From Roridomyces roridus (Eukaryota; Basidiomycota; Agaricomycetes; Agaricales; Mycenaceae), in contig JARKIF010000147.1 of NCBI GenBank assembly GCA_029378245.1, positions 1 through 64,000 on the forward strand: a stretch of 64,000 bases of DNA, read 5' to 3'. Both the position numbers and the translations under genes were made by a program. The notes under the pieces are model-generated. The model saw only the letters and a list, made by a program, of their open reading frames with translations, ran no database searches and was not told the origin of the DNA. Of this stretch, positions 47,928 through 57,683 are shown piece by piece; within the stretch, counting starts at the first letter, position 1; each line of letters starts with the position of its first letter.

Positions 47928-49480
47928 TCACCAACTTGCCCAGCTGTCGCCTTCCAAGTCGTCGAATCCCGGCATACCACTACGCTCGAATCGAACATTC
48001 TTCCCAGACCGCCTCAGAACCTCGGCCCACGCACAGCACATTCCCGCCGATCCTTCGTACAGGCTCCATGGATGGTCGGGGAGTCTCATCTCTCCGCGTT
48101 GCGTCAAAGCCTTGTGCCTTGTAGCAAGCTGAGCGAGATGCACAGCACGATGGAGATAGTAATTGTCTTGGTCCATCATTTTTTTCTCCTTGGGTGACCG
48201 ATCCAGGACGTCCGAAACGGCAAGCAGTGCAAAAACACTACCCGCCGCACCATGACAAAGCCCAATGCCCTTTGTCAGGAATCCATGATGGTAAACCAGG
48301 GTCGCTCCTGCTTGAACGGATGCTATTAGTTTGCCCATGAGAGGAGCATCGGCCGAGGTGGGTGTTGCGCATCGCAGCAGCGTACACAAGGCAAGGAGGA
48401 TTCCTGGCGCCCCGTGACACCATCTTGAAGATTAATAGTCGTGGCATTAGATAAAAAAGACGTACGCACTGCACAAGGTCATTTTCGCGTGGTATGTCGT
48501 CGCCGGTGGGCGCCACAGTAGGCCAATTCCCATTCATGTCCTGGCATCCAATCAACCATTCGAAGGTGTTGAGAATAGACCCCATATATGGCCGGACAAT
48601 GCCCGCTGGACAAAGTAGGAGGGTGTGAAGTATTCCCGCTGGACTGTACATTAGTGCGAGGTCAAGATCGCCGGGCAGACTCTTACCTACACCATGTGCT
48701 GCGCCGAGATATCGTTTTCTGTGCCAGGTCCACATCAAGGAAGGGGAAGGGGCAGGAATTCTACCGGCAAGATCTTGGGCGTAGAGGGCGGCACCCTTTT
48801 CGCCGCGATGTATGATCGACTCAACCACAAGGCCGATGGTCTCATCCGAACACAACGCTGCTATTGCGTTGGGTAGGTCAGATGTCGCCGTAGCTCGTAG
48901 GCGTAGCAGGGAGTAAAGAAGCCCAGCACGACCGTAGAGGACCTCGCACCCTCCGTCTTGATCTCCTTGATCCAAGTGGCGCTCCTCGGATAGAGCCATG
49001 GTTACTGCGCTTTGAATGAGTTGGGCGCAACTAGTTCCGCTCTCGTGAAAAGTCTCCATGTTGCCAGTGGCTCGCACAAGCACAAGAGTGGCTACCCCGA
49101 CTGCTGTCTCGAGGAAGGAGCTGTGAGAACCAGAGCTGGGGTTGCTACTGGATGTCGGGAAGAGAGTAAGAGCGCGTTGAAGTTGATTATCTGCAAACGA
49201 GACCAATTCATGGCGTGCAAGCCCTGGGACAGAACAACAGGACAGATGATACGCCATCAAAACAGACCCTCGGACACTTGAGGACCGTCAAGTGCACAAA
49301 GTAAATTGGCCTACCGGCGATGCCAATGTATACACTGCCAATTGTATGGACATGATTTTGAACACTTTGCACCTCGACGTGGAAAGCACGGAGAATGTGT
49401 TGAAGCGCAGCTGAAATGTCGGCTGGAGGGTGGTTATCGTGGCGTATGTAGCGGAGAGGCTTGGTGCGATGGTGGGACAT
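47928..49480 (-). CDS. LanC-like protein (LANCL family)
   Basis: About 430 residues of the eukaryotic LanC-like family, zinc proteins that add glutathione to dehydro-amino-acid-containing proteins. The alpha/alpha-barrel signatures are LYGRAGLLYSLLRLRA, YLGAAHGVAGILHTLLL (after splicing), QWCHGAPGILLALCTLL with the first zinc Cys, and KGIGLCHGAAGSVFALL with the Cys-His ligands. It ends SLYEGSAGMCCAWAEVL. Introns lie at about 49254-49317, 48642-48689 and 48426-48472. The first exon (MSHHRTKPLRYIRHDNHPP) has a decayed copy at about 51640-51745. ATG at 49478-49480, stop at 47928-47930. Confidence 0.92.
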
Positions 49481-49540
49481 TACTGAGTTGCGTGCGTCAT
49501 ATGACCAAATATAGGGACAAAATGATTCGCATTAAATAGG

Positions 49541-50170
49541 CTACACGAGACCCCACCCTCTACTCATCCTGCCGAGCACTCAGCGGCGGGGATGCGGGCG
49601 GCGGTTCTCGACACCGATTAGGATGAGTACACAGAATTTGACGGTTTGGATTCGTGTATCAAAGGTGCTGCAATGCCGGAAGCTTGATATCGAGTTCAGA
49701 TTGCATGCTCACGCCCGTAGCCGCCCATCTGGTCCTCATGACCAGTCATAACAAACTCTCCTGTGTGTATATGCGAGGGAGAGAAAAAGGATGAAACGCA
49801 CGCGATATTGCGAGCCATTCGGGGTCAAACGTCAGGCGTGGAACACTGAAGCGATTTCGTTTGGGAAGGACGTGGTCAGTTGTAGACTGTGGCCAGTCAT
49901 GCGACATGGGAACTCGAGGACGAATCGAGAGCTGGTGTAATGAGCAAGACAGAGGACGCCAGGGAAGAAAACGAACAAGGGGAAAGATTGCCAAGCTGGA
50001 CCAGAAATCGAAAACGTACTGCATATGAAATCTTGAGACTATGCCTGACGCGTCGGATTCCACTGACGCGTACACATCCGGCCTCGCCGAGGTAGTATAT
50101 GTTGGGAGCGATCCAGTCAACTCGAAGGGATCGTCGATACCTTGGCACCTGGTTACGAAAACTGCCCCCT
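49541..50170 (-). pseudogene. Decayed partial copy of DBR1
   Basis: Collinear with parts of the intact DBR1 gene at 51795-53327 but with large internal deletions. It keeps the 3' end (the CTACTCATCCTGCCGAGCACTCAGCGG region), [38 protein letters not shown] and the intron-exon region around ACACATCCGGCCTCGCCGAG. The metallophosphatase motifs are missing and the frame is broken. It lies immediately upstream of the intact LanC-like gene, mirroring the DBR1-LanC order seen to the right. Confidence 0.8.
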
Positions 50171-50223
50171 TTGGATATATCACACGTGGTGTCAAAACAC
50201 TTGCAAGTCTTTCTTTGACGGCC

Positions 50224-51315
50224 ATGAAGACGACACGGATTCTGACCCTGTTCGCGGTCGTCGTCGCCGCCAATGCTCAGATCAACCTGAGTTCGCTCTT
50301 CCCTTCCAATCCACCCGATAGCAGTCCTTCTTCGGCCTCTCCCTCTGCCCCCACATCCGAGTCTGCTGCTCCTAGCAGCGCCTCCCCTGCCTCAGAGTCG
50401 GCGACACCACCGCCCTCCAGCTCTGCGCCGACATCGCCGTCTACAACGCTGCCCTCTTCTACCCCGCCACCCCCTCCAACATCGCAGTCTCCCAGTCAGA
50501 CTCCCTCACCCAGCGTCTCCCAAATCGTCAGCACAAACTCGGCAGGGGATGCTGTTACAGTGGACGTGACGATTACCAACCCGGCACCCAGCGCTGCGGC
50601 CTCGGACACGGCCCCCTCTTCCTCTTCTTCCGCCGCTCCAAGTTCCAGCGGCGGTGGACTGAGCACGGGTGGTATCATTGGCTTGGCAGTTGCTGGAGGC
50701 GTAGCCCTCATCTGCCTCGCCGCTTTCCTCATCTGGAAGTTCACGCGCAAGCGGATGAGCGACTTTGACGATAACGAGAATATCAAATGGCCAGAGCTCA
50801 ACGACCACTCGGGGACGGGCAATGCCTCGATGGCGCCCCTACCCGTAACTAACACAGGCCGTTCGGGATTCGGGTTCGACGGTGGAGAAGACTCGCGTGC
50901 GCCGTCGAGAACCAACACGTACGATGGCTCCACCGCGGACCTCCGTCACGAGGACACCTACGCCGTCCCTCCACTTCCCCATCTCAACCCTAACCAGCCT
51001 TATCGAGACGACCCAAATGCCGTGGGCGCGTACTACGACCCATACCATGGCCCCGTTCCCCAGACGTTCAACGACGCTCCCCAGCAGGAATGGGGCCATG
51101 AGGCTATTCCGATGACCCAGATGGCTGTGCCCGGTCGTGCGAGTCCTGGGCCGCAGGCGGGCCGTATGTCTCCTGGACCCCAAGCTGCCTACGCCGCTGG
51201 CCGTGCGTCGCCTGGTCCCCAAGCTGCCTATGGTCGCGCTTCGCCCGGCCCCCAAGCTGCCTATGGTGCGAGTGGGAGGATGTCGCCCGGCCCCCAGGCG
51301 GCGTATGGGCTGTAG
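50224..51315 (+). CDS. Single-pass, mucin-like membrane protein with SPGPQAAY repeats
   Basis: An intron-free protein of about 363 residues. It has a signal peptide (MKTTRILTLFAVVVAANAQ), a roughly 140-residue Ser/Thr/Pro-rich ectodomain likely to be O-glycosylated, one membrane span (GIIGLAVAGGVALICLAAFLIW) followed by KFTRKR, and a cytoplasmic tail rich in Tyr/Pro. The tail ends in five imperfect repeats of the type GRASPGPQAAYG. The layout resembles fungal wall-stress sensors (Mid2/WSC-like, SKG6-type) without the Cys-rich WSC head. The start at 50224 is chosen for the signal peptide; the open frame extends upstream to 50041 only because it crosses the antisense of the DBR1 relic. Confidence 0.85.
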   Translation: MKTTRILTLFAVVVAANAQINLSSLFPSNPPDSSPSSASPSAPTSESAAPSSASPASESATPPPSSSAPTSPSTTLPSSTPPPPPTSQSPSQTPSPSVSQIVSTNSAGDAVTVDVTITNPAPSAAASDTAPSSSSSAAPSSSGGGLSTGGIIGLAVAGGVALICLAAFLIWKFTRKRMSDFDDNENIKWPELNDHSGTGNASMAPLPVTNTGRSGFGFDGGEDSRAPSRTNTYDGSTADLRHEDTYAVPPLPHLNPNQPYRDDPNAVGAYYDPYHGPVPQTFNDAPQQEWGHEAIPMTQMAVPGRASPGPQAGRMSPGPQAAYAAGRASPGPQAAYGRASPGPQAAYGASGRMSPGPQAAYGL

Positions 51316-51639
51316 TACTCGACTTGTTCACCCGGATCTCACTCCTCCTCTCTTCCGCCTCCTCAGCTTATATTGAGCATATGCACGCATACCCTGTGGC
51401 CGAGCCAGCCAAAACGCACCTACATCTAATACTACTCTTGTTTTTGAAACTCTGCTTTCAATCACTTATTGCTCATATATACATGGCGGATGTCGGTTGG
51501 TAGAATAGCAAGAAGCATTCATGCATTTTGGAGCGGGACGTGTCAAGTACTAACGAGTGGAGACTCGAAGGTAAAGAACTTGGGGGTGGAGCGCCCTCGT
51601 CGCAGAGGCGGAAAACCAAATTGCTGATGTGGTGAAATG

Positions 51640-51745
51640 TCGCTGAAATGTCGCTGGAGGTGGTTATCGTAGCGTATGTAGCGGAGAGGTTTGCTACGAT
51701 GGTGGTTGCGTGCCAAATATTGGGACAAAATGATTCGAGGCACTC
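51640..51745 (-). pseudogene. Relic of the LanC-like gene 5' end
   Basis: Minus-strand codons HHRSKPLRYIRYDNH match HHRTKPLRYIRHDNH of the LanC-like first exon, with matching upstream flank (GGGACAAAATGATTCG). After about 20 codons the similarity ends in a small tandem duplication of GCGACATTTCA. The ATG is lost. Confidence 0.75.
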
Positions 51746-51794
51746 TGCGCGTTAAATACTAGAAGCCGAAGGCTACACTGATGAAACGACCCAT

Positions 51795-53327
51795 CTACTC
51801 ATCCTGCCGAGCACTCAGCGGTATGGTGGACGTGGGTGGCGGCGGGTTGATGAAATTCTCAACACCGATGAGTTCACAGAATTTGACGGTTTGCGGATTC
51901 GTGTACCATGGCGCTACAATAGTGTGAGCTTGACATCGAGTCGAGATTGCATGCTCACGTTGTGCTCGTAGCCCGCCCATCTGGTCCTCATGACCAGGAC
52001 CCGGAGCAGTCGTAACAAACTCTTGCACCTGTGTGACCTCTAGGTCCTCAATATCAAGCCCGGGCTCCCGCGCCCGCATTTCATCGGCGATAGATTTCCT
52101 TGCCTCGGCCACGAGGGTTCGCGCAACCTCCTCTTGGGGAAACGCGCGCTGTGTATATGCGAGGGAGAGAAAAGGATGAAACGCACGCGATATTGCGAGC
52201 CATTCGGGGTCAAACGTCAGGCGTGGCACACTCGAGGATGTAGCGACATCAATGTCAACAACCTGATACGATTGAGTGCATTGCCAGAACTGGAACCGCA
52301 AAATGCCCACCTCCAGATATCGACGCTTATTTCCGCACTTGTCGAGCGCAAGAAAATGGGTGGTGTGTGATGTGAATTCTTGGGGCGGGGCTACTTCATC
52401 TTCCAGATCAGACAGTGCAATCTCGTCCGGGTTAAGTGGTGCGCCAGAGGAATCAAGGTCTTCGTCGTCGATGACGATTTCATTTGGATCGCGTTCCGCT
52501 TTCGCCTTTCTGATCTCCTTCTCACCGTGGACAACACGGGCCTCAAAACGCGTGTGGAGATGGGCAGCAAACCACCAATCAGGTTGCAGAGTGCGGAGCA
52601 AACCGAGGAGTGGCGGAGAACCGAGCTGCCCAGACATGATGTCGTTGCGGAAGAAAGGCTTGTTCTGGAGGAGTTTGGGAAGGTCGCCGTGGTCAGTTAT
52701 AGACTGCGGCCAGTCATGCGACATAAAAACTTGAGGATGAATCGAGAGCTGGTGCAATGAGCAGGGACAGAGGACGCCAGGGAAGAAAACGAACAAGGGA
52801 AAGCTTGCGAACAGAGTATTCGCGTATGTGATAGATGCTGCGGACTGCACTGCGGTCATAGGGCATCTTTTCGAAATGACCTGGAGGAATAAGTGGCAAA
52901 GCTGGACCAGAAATCGAAAACGTACCGCGTATGAAATCTTGAGACTTGAATATTCCTGATGCGCCAGCGATTCGGATGCCATTGACGCGTACACATCCGG
53001 CCTCGCCGAGGTAGTATATGTTGGGAGCGAGCCAGCCGCCATGATACAACTCCCACATGTAGTTGGACGCCTCATGATTGCCACCAATCACAATAGTCAG
53101 TATCGGCGCTGTCTTCTCCCCCGTGTAATATCTATGGAACCCCCCAAGCTGCTTGTACTTGTCTGGAACGGCCATGCATTGGAGGTCTTGGTGGTTGCGA
53201 ATCGCTTGGAAGTCGCCGCAGATGAGCAGGAGATCGACCTTGTACTGGTTACGGCTCTCGAGAGACTGGATTTGAGAATATATCGTATCGAGCTCGCCGT
53301 GGCAGCAGCCCTCGACGGCGACCTTCA
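51795..53327 (-). CDS. DBR1: RNA lariat debranching enzyme Dbr1
   Basis: It hydrolyses the 2'-5' branch of intron lariats in the nucleus. It starts [17 protein letters not shown] (metal-binding His in GCCHGELD), followed by [30 protein letters not shown] (GNHE motif), [45 protein letters not shown] (metal-binding HLH), [15 protein letters not shown] and [10 protein letters not shown], and ends at 51795. These are the class metallophosphoesterase motifs in order, and the C-terminal DBR1 domain is complete. Introns lie at about 52876-52925 and around 52745-52805. A broken copy lies at 49541-50170. ATG at 53325-53327. Confidence 0.94.
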
Positions 53328-53380
53328 TTGAGTGAAGAACAAGTCGGTTTGATTCCAGTTTGATGCATGTGATCGGCTTC
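53328..53380. promoter_or_regulatory. 53-bp divergent promoter shared by DBR1 and ATG12
   Basis: Only 53 bp separate the two start codons, so both 5' leaders and core promoters must lie within it or overlap the opposite gene. No clear TATA box is seen. Confidence 0.5.
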
Positions 53381-53917
53381 ATGGCGGAAACCACGACAGC
53401 ACCCTCGGAGACTGCTCGCCAACTGCCCTGGGCAACGCCCGAATCTTCAGATGTAAACGAGGACGCGCTCAAGGCTCTCGAGACGTACAAGAAGCGGGAT
53501 CCGTCCAAAGGTCATCGGTGCCCACCATCAGCTGCCCTGGCTCCTTACAGCCCTCTTCAGTCGTCGTACGCTTCAAGGCCGTCGGAAACGCACCCATCAT
53601 GAAGCAGAATTTCTATAAAATTACTGCGTCGAATCGTTTCCAGGCAGTTATACAGTTCCTGAGGAAGGAGTTGGGCTGGAAGGCCAGCGATCCGCTAGTA
53701 CGCCCATCCCTCATTCTCGAGTCCCTCTCCATTGAATATCATCCAGTTCACCTACATAAATCTGGCCTTTTCACCTGCTCCCGACGATACCGTGTCCAAC
53801 TTGTTCAAAGTGTGTATGTACGCGCATTCGACGCTCAAGTACTGACGTCCGAACCAGTCTTTTTGCACCGACGGGCATCTAATAGTCAACTATAGCACGA
53901 CTGCAGCATGGGGTTAA
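53381..53917 (+). CDS. ATG12: Ubiquitin-like autophagy protein Atg12
   Basis: A ubiquitin-like modifier conjugated to Atg5 in autophagosome formation. Exon 1 gives a flexible N terminus ([17 protein letters not shown]... [12 protein letters not shown]). Exon 2 begins [20 protein letters not shown] and ends [13 protein letters not shown]. Exon 3 is [20 protein letters not shown]. Exon 4 is [18 protein letters not shown] with the essential C-terminal Gly directly before TAA at 53915-53917. Introns lie at about 53511-53568, 53698-53750 and 53814-53862. The first acceptor is chosen to keep the VVVRFK frame. About 120 residues, complete. Confidence 0.95.
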
Positions 53918-55908
53918 TGTATATTCTGTATATTCCTGATACCGTTAGGTACAGGTCTCTATAGGGCGCCCTAATTTTTGGTTTTTGCGGGCCATCACGT
54001 TTTTGTAAGTAGTTTTCGCGTCAGCACTGATGCATCCAGCCAAATGCTGCGTGCAGTTGGCGTGAAGCCGATGATTGCCGCGCCCCCAACACAGTAGTGA
54101 TGACCTCAACTTCCGGGAGCAGTCGTATCCGACAGATCTTTCAACATCTGTGCAAATGTCATGCACAGATGTCGGGTTCTTTGCCGATGGAAATCCCAGG
54201 ACTGTCACAGTAACCCCTTTCGAAGGGTTTGCTCTTGCGTTCCGCCTCTCGACCCAATCTCGACCGCCGCCTTCCCGGGCGCCTCCACATTTGAAAGCTG
54301 GGGCGAGCACCAACCAATTTAATTGAACATGAATCAGGCTTGACAAGCCCTTTAACTTATCCGGATTCCCGCCCTCTCCACTGGCAGTTTCACCGACGCC
54401 CAACCGACGCCAGCGGCCACACCCACGGCTAACTTGTTGCCTGGTTCACCAATCGTCAGTCTGCTATGGTCTACTTACCCGTGCTCCTTATCCTGGGCTG
54501 AGGGCGCACCATTTCATCATCAAGAGCTCCTGCGGTCCCTTGTGGGAAGCACCGGAGGAGCCTGACACAGCTGAAGACCAAACATCAGCCGAACGACCAT
54601 CTGGAACTTGCTTTTAGCACCGTAGAACGGGCTCTTCTACATAGACCGCGTAGACCGCGTACGAGGTGTTGACTGACCATTCGCGTAAGTCTGTTGGCGC
54701 CATCCCCGGAAGGGCTGGAAGAAGCAAGTGTTCTTGCCGAAGTGTGATCGCAGCGCCCGCCGTCAAGTTCCTGGACAACCATCAGACAGCCGGTGTGTGG
54801 GGTATAAATCCGCGGGACTTGACGTTTTCATTTTTGTTTCTTGCCCTCATTGTCCCCTCGTCTGCCCCCCATTCGCATCCTTCTCAGTGTCTCTGTCAGC
54901 TTCAAGAGTCAAGTCCTGGGTTCCTTCTGTTCTTTGCCTTCATCTGTCACTTGCTCCGGCATCTCGTGGTCTCTCTCCGGCGTCAAGTCCTTCAATCCTC
55001 TCGAGTTTTTTCCGGATGCCTTTCTGTGCCTCTCATGAGTAGCTAGTGTATTGTAACTACTACCCATGTTACTCAATACGATGTTGTTTCATTCAATATA
55101 TATTTTTGCCCTTCATGTCTTCGTCTTCAGCTGTCAATGAACATCAGTGATGGGGTGCGGCGCCCCGGAAATAATCACCACTCCGGCTCGGCTGATTAAG
55201 CGGTTGTTTCTACGCGTTATACGCGACTCTACCGTAGAGTACAGTAAAAGAGCCTCCGCAATATAGAGGTAACCTTTGTATCCGAATACGCGGCATACCC
55301 GGTCTACATAGGCCTATGTAGACTGCCCGGGTTTTCCAGATGACGGGACCACCGACAACATTACATGTTACTCCGCAGAACACCTAAGATTCAATAGCTC
55401 GGGTCGCGCTTGCAGCCGCCAAGATACTTCACATACCAACATGATAGGTGTCCCATGTTCTCTGACTTGAAAATCAGAAATGGACACCATTTGTTTTACA
55501 AAGGGCTGCGGAGCAAGGGAGTGCGGCGCGTAGCGGCGCACGGACGAGCACCGATGAATGATGCTGCATTTTCCTCCTCTCCTCTCTCCTTGGCTTTCAA
55601 CTCACATTTTCTGACTCAAGGCCTTCTTGGTGGGCAGGAGCGAGGGAGTGCAGCGCCAAGCGGCGCACGGACGAGCGATCATTGCAACATCGTGGATGTA
55701 CACGAATGCAACGCGCCGCCCGTCCTCACCCACAATTTAATGTGGTTGTTTTCGTTCTTTCCCTGAGCCTGAATCTGAGAACAAGATTACTATACGGTCT
55801 TGGTGGAACTTGTTGTCCGTGAGAAAATTGCGAGAAAACGGGCTCGATGTTCACGCATTGCCGCTTTCGGTAGCAGGCCTTGCCGCTTGCCGGCCCTACA
55901 GCTTTATT
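53918..55908. other. Gene-poor gap with small repeats
   Basis: Nothing codes convincingly here. It includes a CGTAGACCGCGTA/TCTACGCGG-type word cluster (54640-54660, 55205-55325), a 40-bp direct repeat at 55510 and 55637, and a TATA-like GGGGTATAAATCC at 54798. Several 60-126-codon open frames lack any motif. Confidence 0.45.
55510..55676. repeat. Direct repeat of about 40 bp
   Basis: GGAGCAAGGGAGTGCGGCGC...GGCGCACGGACGAGC at 55510-55549 recurs with few changes at 55637-55676. Both are GC-rich and separated by AT-richer sequence. Confidence 0.7.
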
Positions 55909-57546
55909 TTAAACAGTTCCGGGCGCCTCAACAGGTAATCTAACACCCAAGTTGTCCGGCACGGCCAGTGTATCATCCACCTCGCTGGCAAGTCTCCCTC
56001 CAAAAGCCACGTTGCCGTGCTTTGAACGGAAGGCGTCGATCCGGGCTTCGACCTCGGGTCTGAAATGACGCATAAGACCCTGAATGGGCCACGCTGCGGC
56101 GTCTCCGAGAGCGCAGATGGTGCGTCCTTCGACTTGTTTGGTGAGTTCCAAGAGCATGTCGATCTCTCGACGATGACCACGTCCCTCGACCATCCGATCC
56201 ATCATATTCATCATCCATGTCGTACCCTCACGGCAAGGGGTACACTGGCCGCACGATTCGTGTTTGTAGAATGACGAGAAGCGCGCAATGGCAGCAATGA
56301 TGTCGGTCGATTTGTCCATGACGATCACTGCGCCCGTACCGAGACCAGATTGAGCATCTTTGAGCGAGTCATAGTCCATCCTACGGAAAGATGAGCAACA
56401 AAATAGGAATGAGAACAGGTCGACGCACAGCACAGTTTCGCAGTCTTTGATAGGAAGAACAGGCACGGAGCAGCCTCCAGGGATGATGCCCAGTAGATTG
56501 TCCCACCCGCCCCGTACTCCACCGCAGTGCTTCTCAATAAGCTCTCGAAGCGGGATACTCATTTCCTCCTCGACGACGCAGGGGTTATTGACGTGACCGC
56601 TGATGCAGAAAAGCTTGGTCCCCTGGTTGCGGGCCCGTCCGAACCCGGCAAACCAGGGAGCGCCACGGCGGCAGATAGTGGGGGCCACTGCAACAGTCTC
56701 GACGTTGGCGACCGTAGTCGGGCATCCGAAAAGACCGACGTCGGCGGGGAAGGGCGGCTTGAGACGGGGTTTGCCCTGCTTTCCCTCGATACTCTCAATG
56801 AGGGCAGTCTCCTCGCCGCAGATGTATGCTCCTGCACCACGGTGGACGTAGACATCGAACGAGTAACCACTGCCGCAGGCATTGGGCCCAAGCAGACCAT
56901 CCTTGTACGCCTCAGCAATAGCTTGGTTGAGGTGATTCGCCTCCTGGACAAACTCGCCGCGAATGTAGATGTATGCCGCATTGGCGTTCATACCACGGCC
57001 GGCAACGAGACAACCCTCGACGAGCTTGTGCGGGTCACCCCGGAGAATCTCGCGATCCTTGCACGTCCCGGGCTCACCCTCGTCAGCGTTGACCACAAGA
57101 TAGCGAGGTCTGATTGCGTTGAGTTGCATACATCAGCGAGAAGAGAGAGGCGCACCGCTTGTCTTCCTGCCAATTGGGCTTGTTCATGAAGCTCCATTTC
57201 AGACCGCTGGGGAAACCCGCTCCGCCCCTGCCTCGCAAACCGGAGTCTTTGATTTGCTGGATGATCCAAGAGTCGCCCTTGAGCAGGATGTCTTTTGTGC
57301 GGTGCCAGTCACCACGCGACTGGGTTTCGAGTTAATACAATTGAGAGCTCTGGCATTCAGAATCGGTAGTACCTTGGCGCCCTTGAGGCCATGGTCGTGT
57401 CGACAGTAGGCGTTGGTGAATATACGGTCTTGGTCTTTGAGCCCTCCGTATCGACGAACGGGCGGGTCTACAGCAGTGGCGAAAGTGCGAAGATGCCCCG
57501 AGGCACTGCGCAAGGCGATGCTGGACGACGAGCTCGCCTTTAACAT
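55909..57546 (-). CDS. NDUFV1: NADH dehydrogenase (complex I) 51-kDa flavoprotein subunit
   Basis: It carries FMN and the N3 iron-sulfur cluster and accepts electrons from NADH. About 490 residues. The presequence is [20 protein letters not shown]; then come [13 protein letters not shown] and, after introns, [34 protein letters not shown] (FMN/NADH loop), [52 protein letters not shown] (cluster Cys) with the fourth Cys in [11 protein letters not shown], and the [11 protein letters not shown] tail. Introns lie at about 57376-57420, 57298-57350, 57110-57165 and 56381-56427; the last is in frame and stop-free. The ATG at 57544-57546 is used because the codon at 57591 is GTG. Confidence 0.95.
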
Positions 57547-57683
57547 CGTCGCGCGTGGTCGGGAGCAGAGGATGTTTGCGGAGCCAATCACAGATCGCGT
57601 TTGTTTACGACGGTATAATAATTATGCAGCACGGTATATGGGATACAGGATAGGGTATTAAATGACGGGTACCGAATGGAGCC

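Noticed and set aside
44224..49480. LanC-like gene beside two decarboxylases as a lanthipeptide-type biosynthetic cluster
   Set aside because: The LanC-like protein is of the eukaryotic LANCL type, there is no dehydratase, precursor peptide or flavin decarboxylase, and a housekeeping ATP synthase gene sits in the middle.
50041..50223. Upstream extension of the mucin-like membrane protein
   Set aside because: It precedes a clear signal peptide and is antisense to the DBR1 relic, so the ATG at 50224 is preferred.
54666..55046. 126-codon frame and overlapping frames after a TATA-like box
   Set aside because: CT-rich sequence open in several frames at once, without splice pattern or motif; chance is more likely.
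56527..57189. 220-codon open frame on the plus strand
   Set aside because: Lies wholly antisense to the complex I 51-kDa gene and has no motif.
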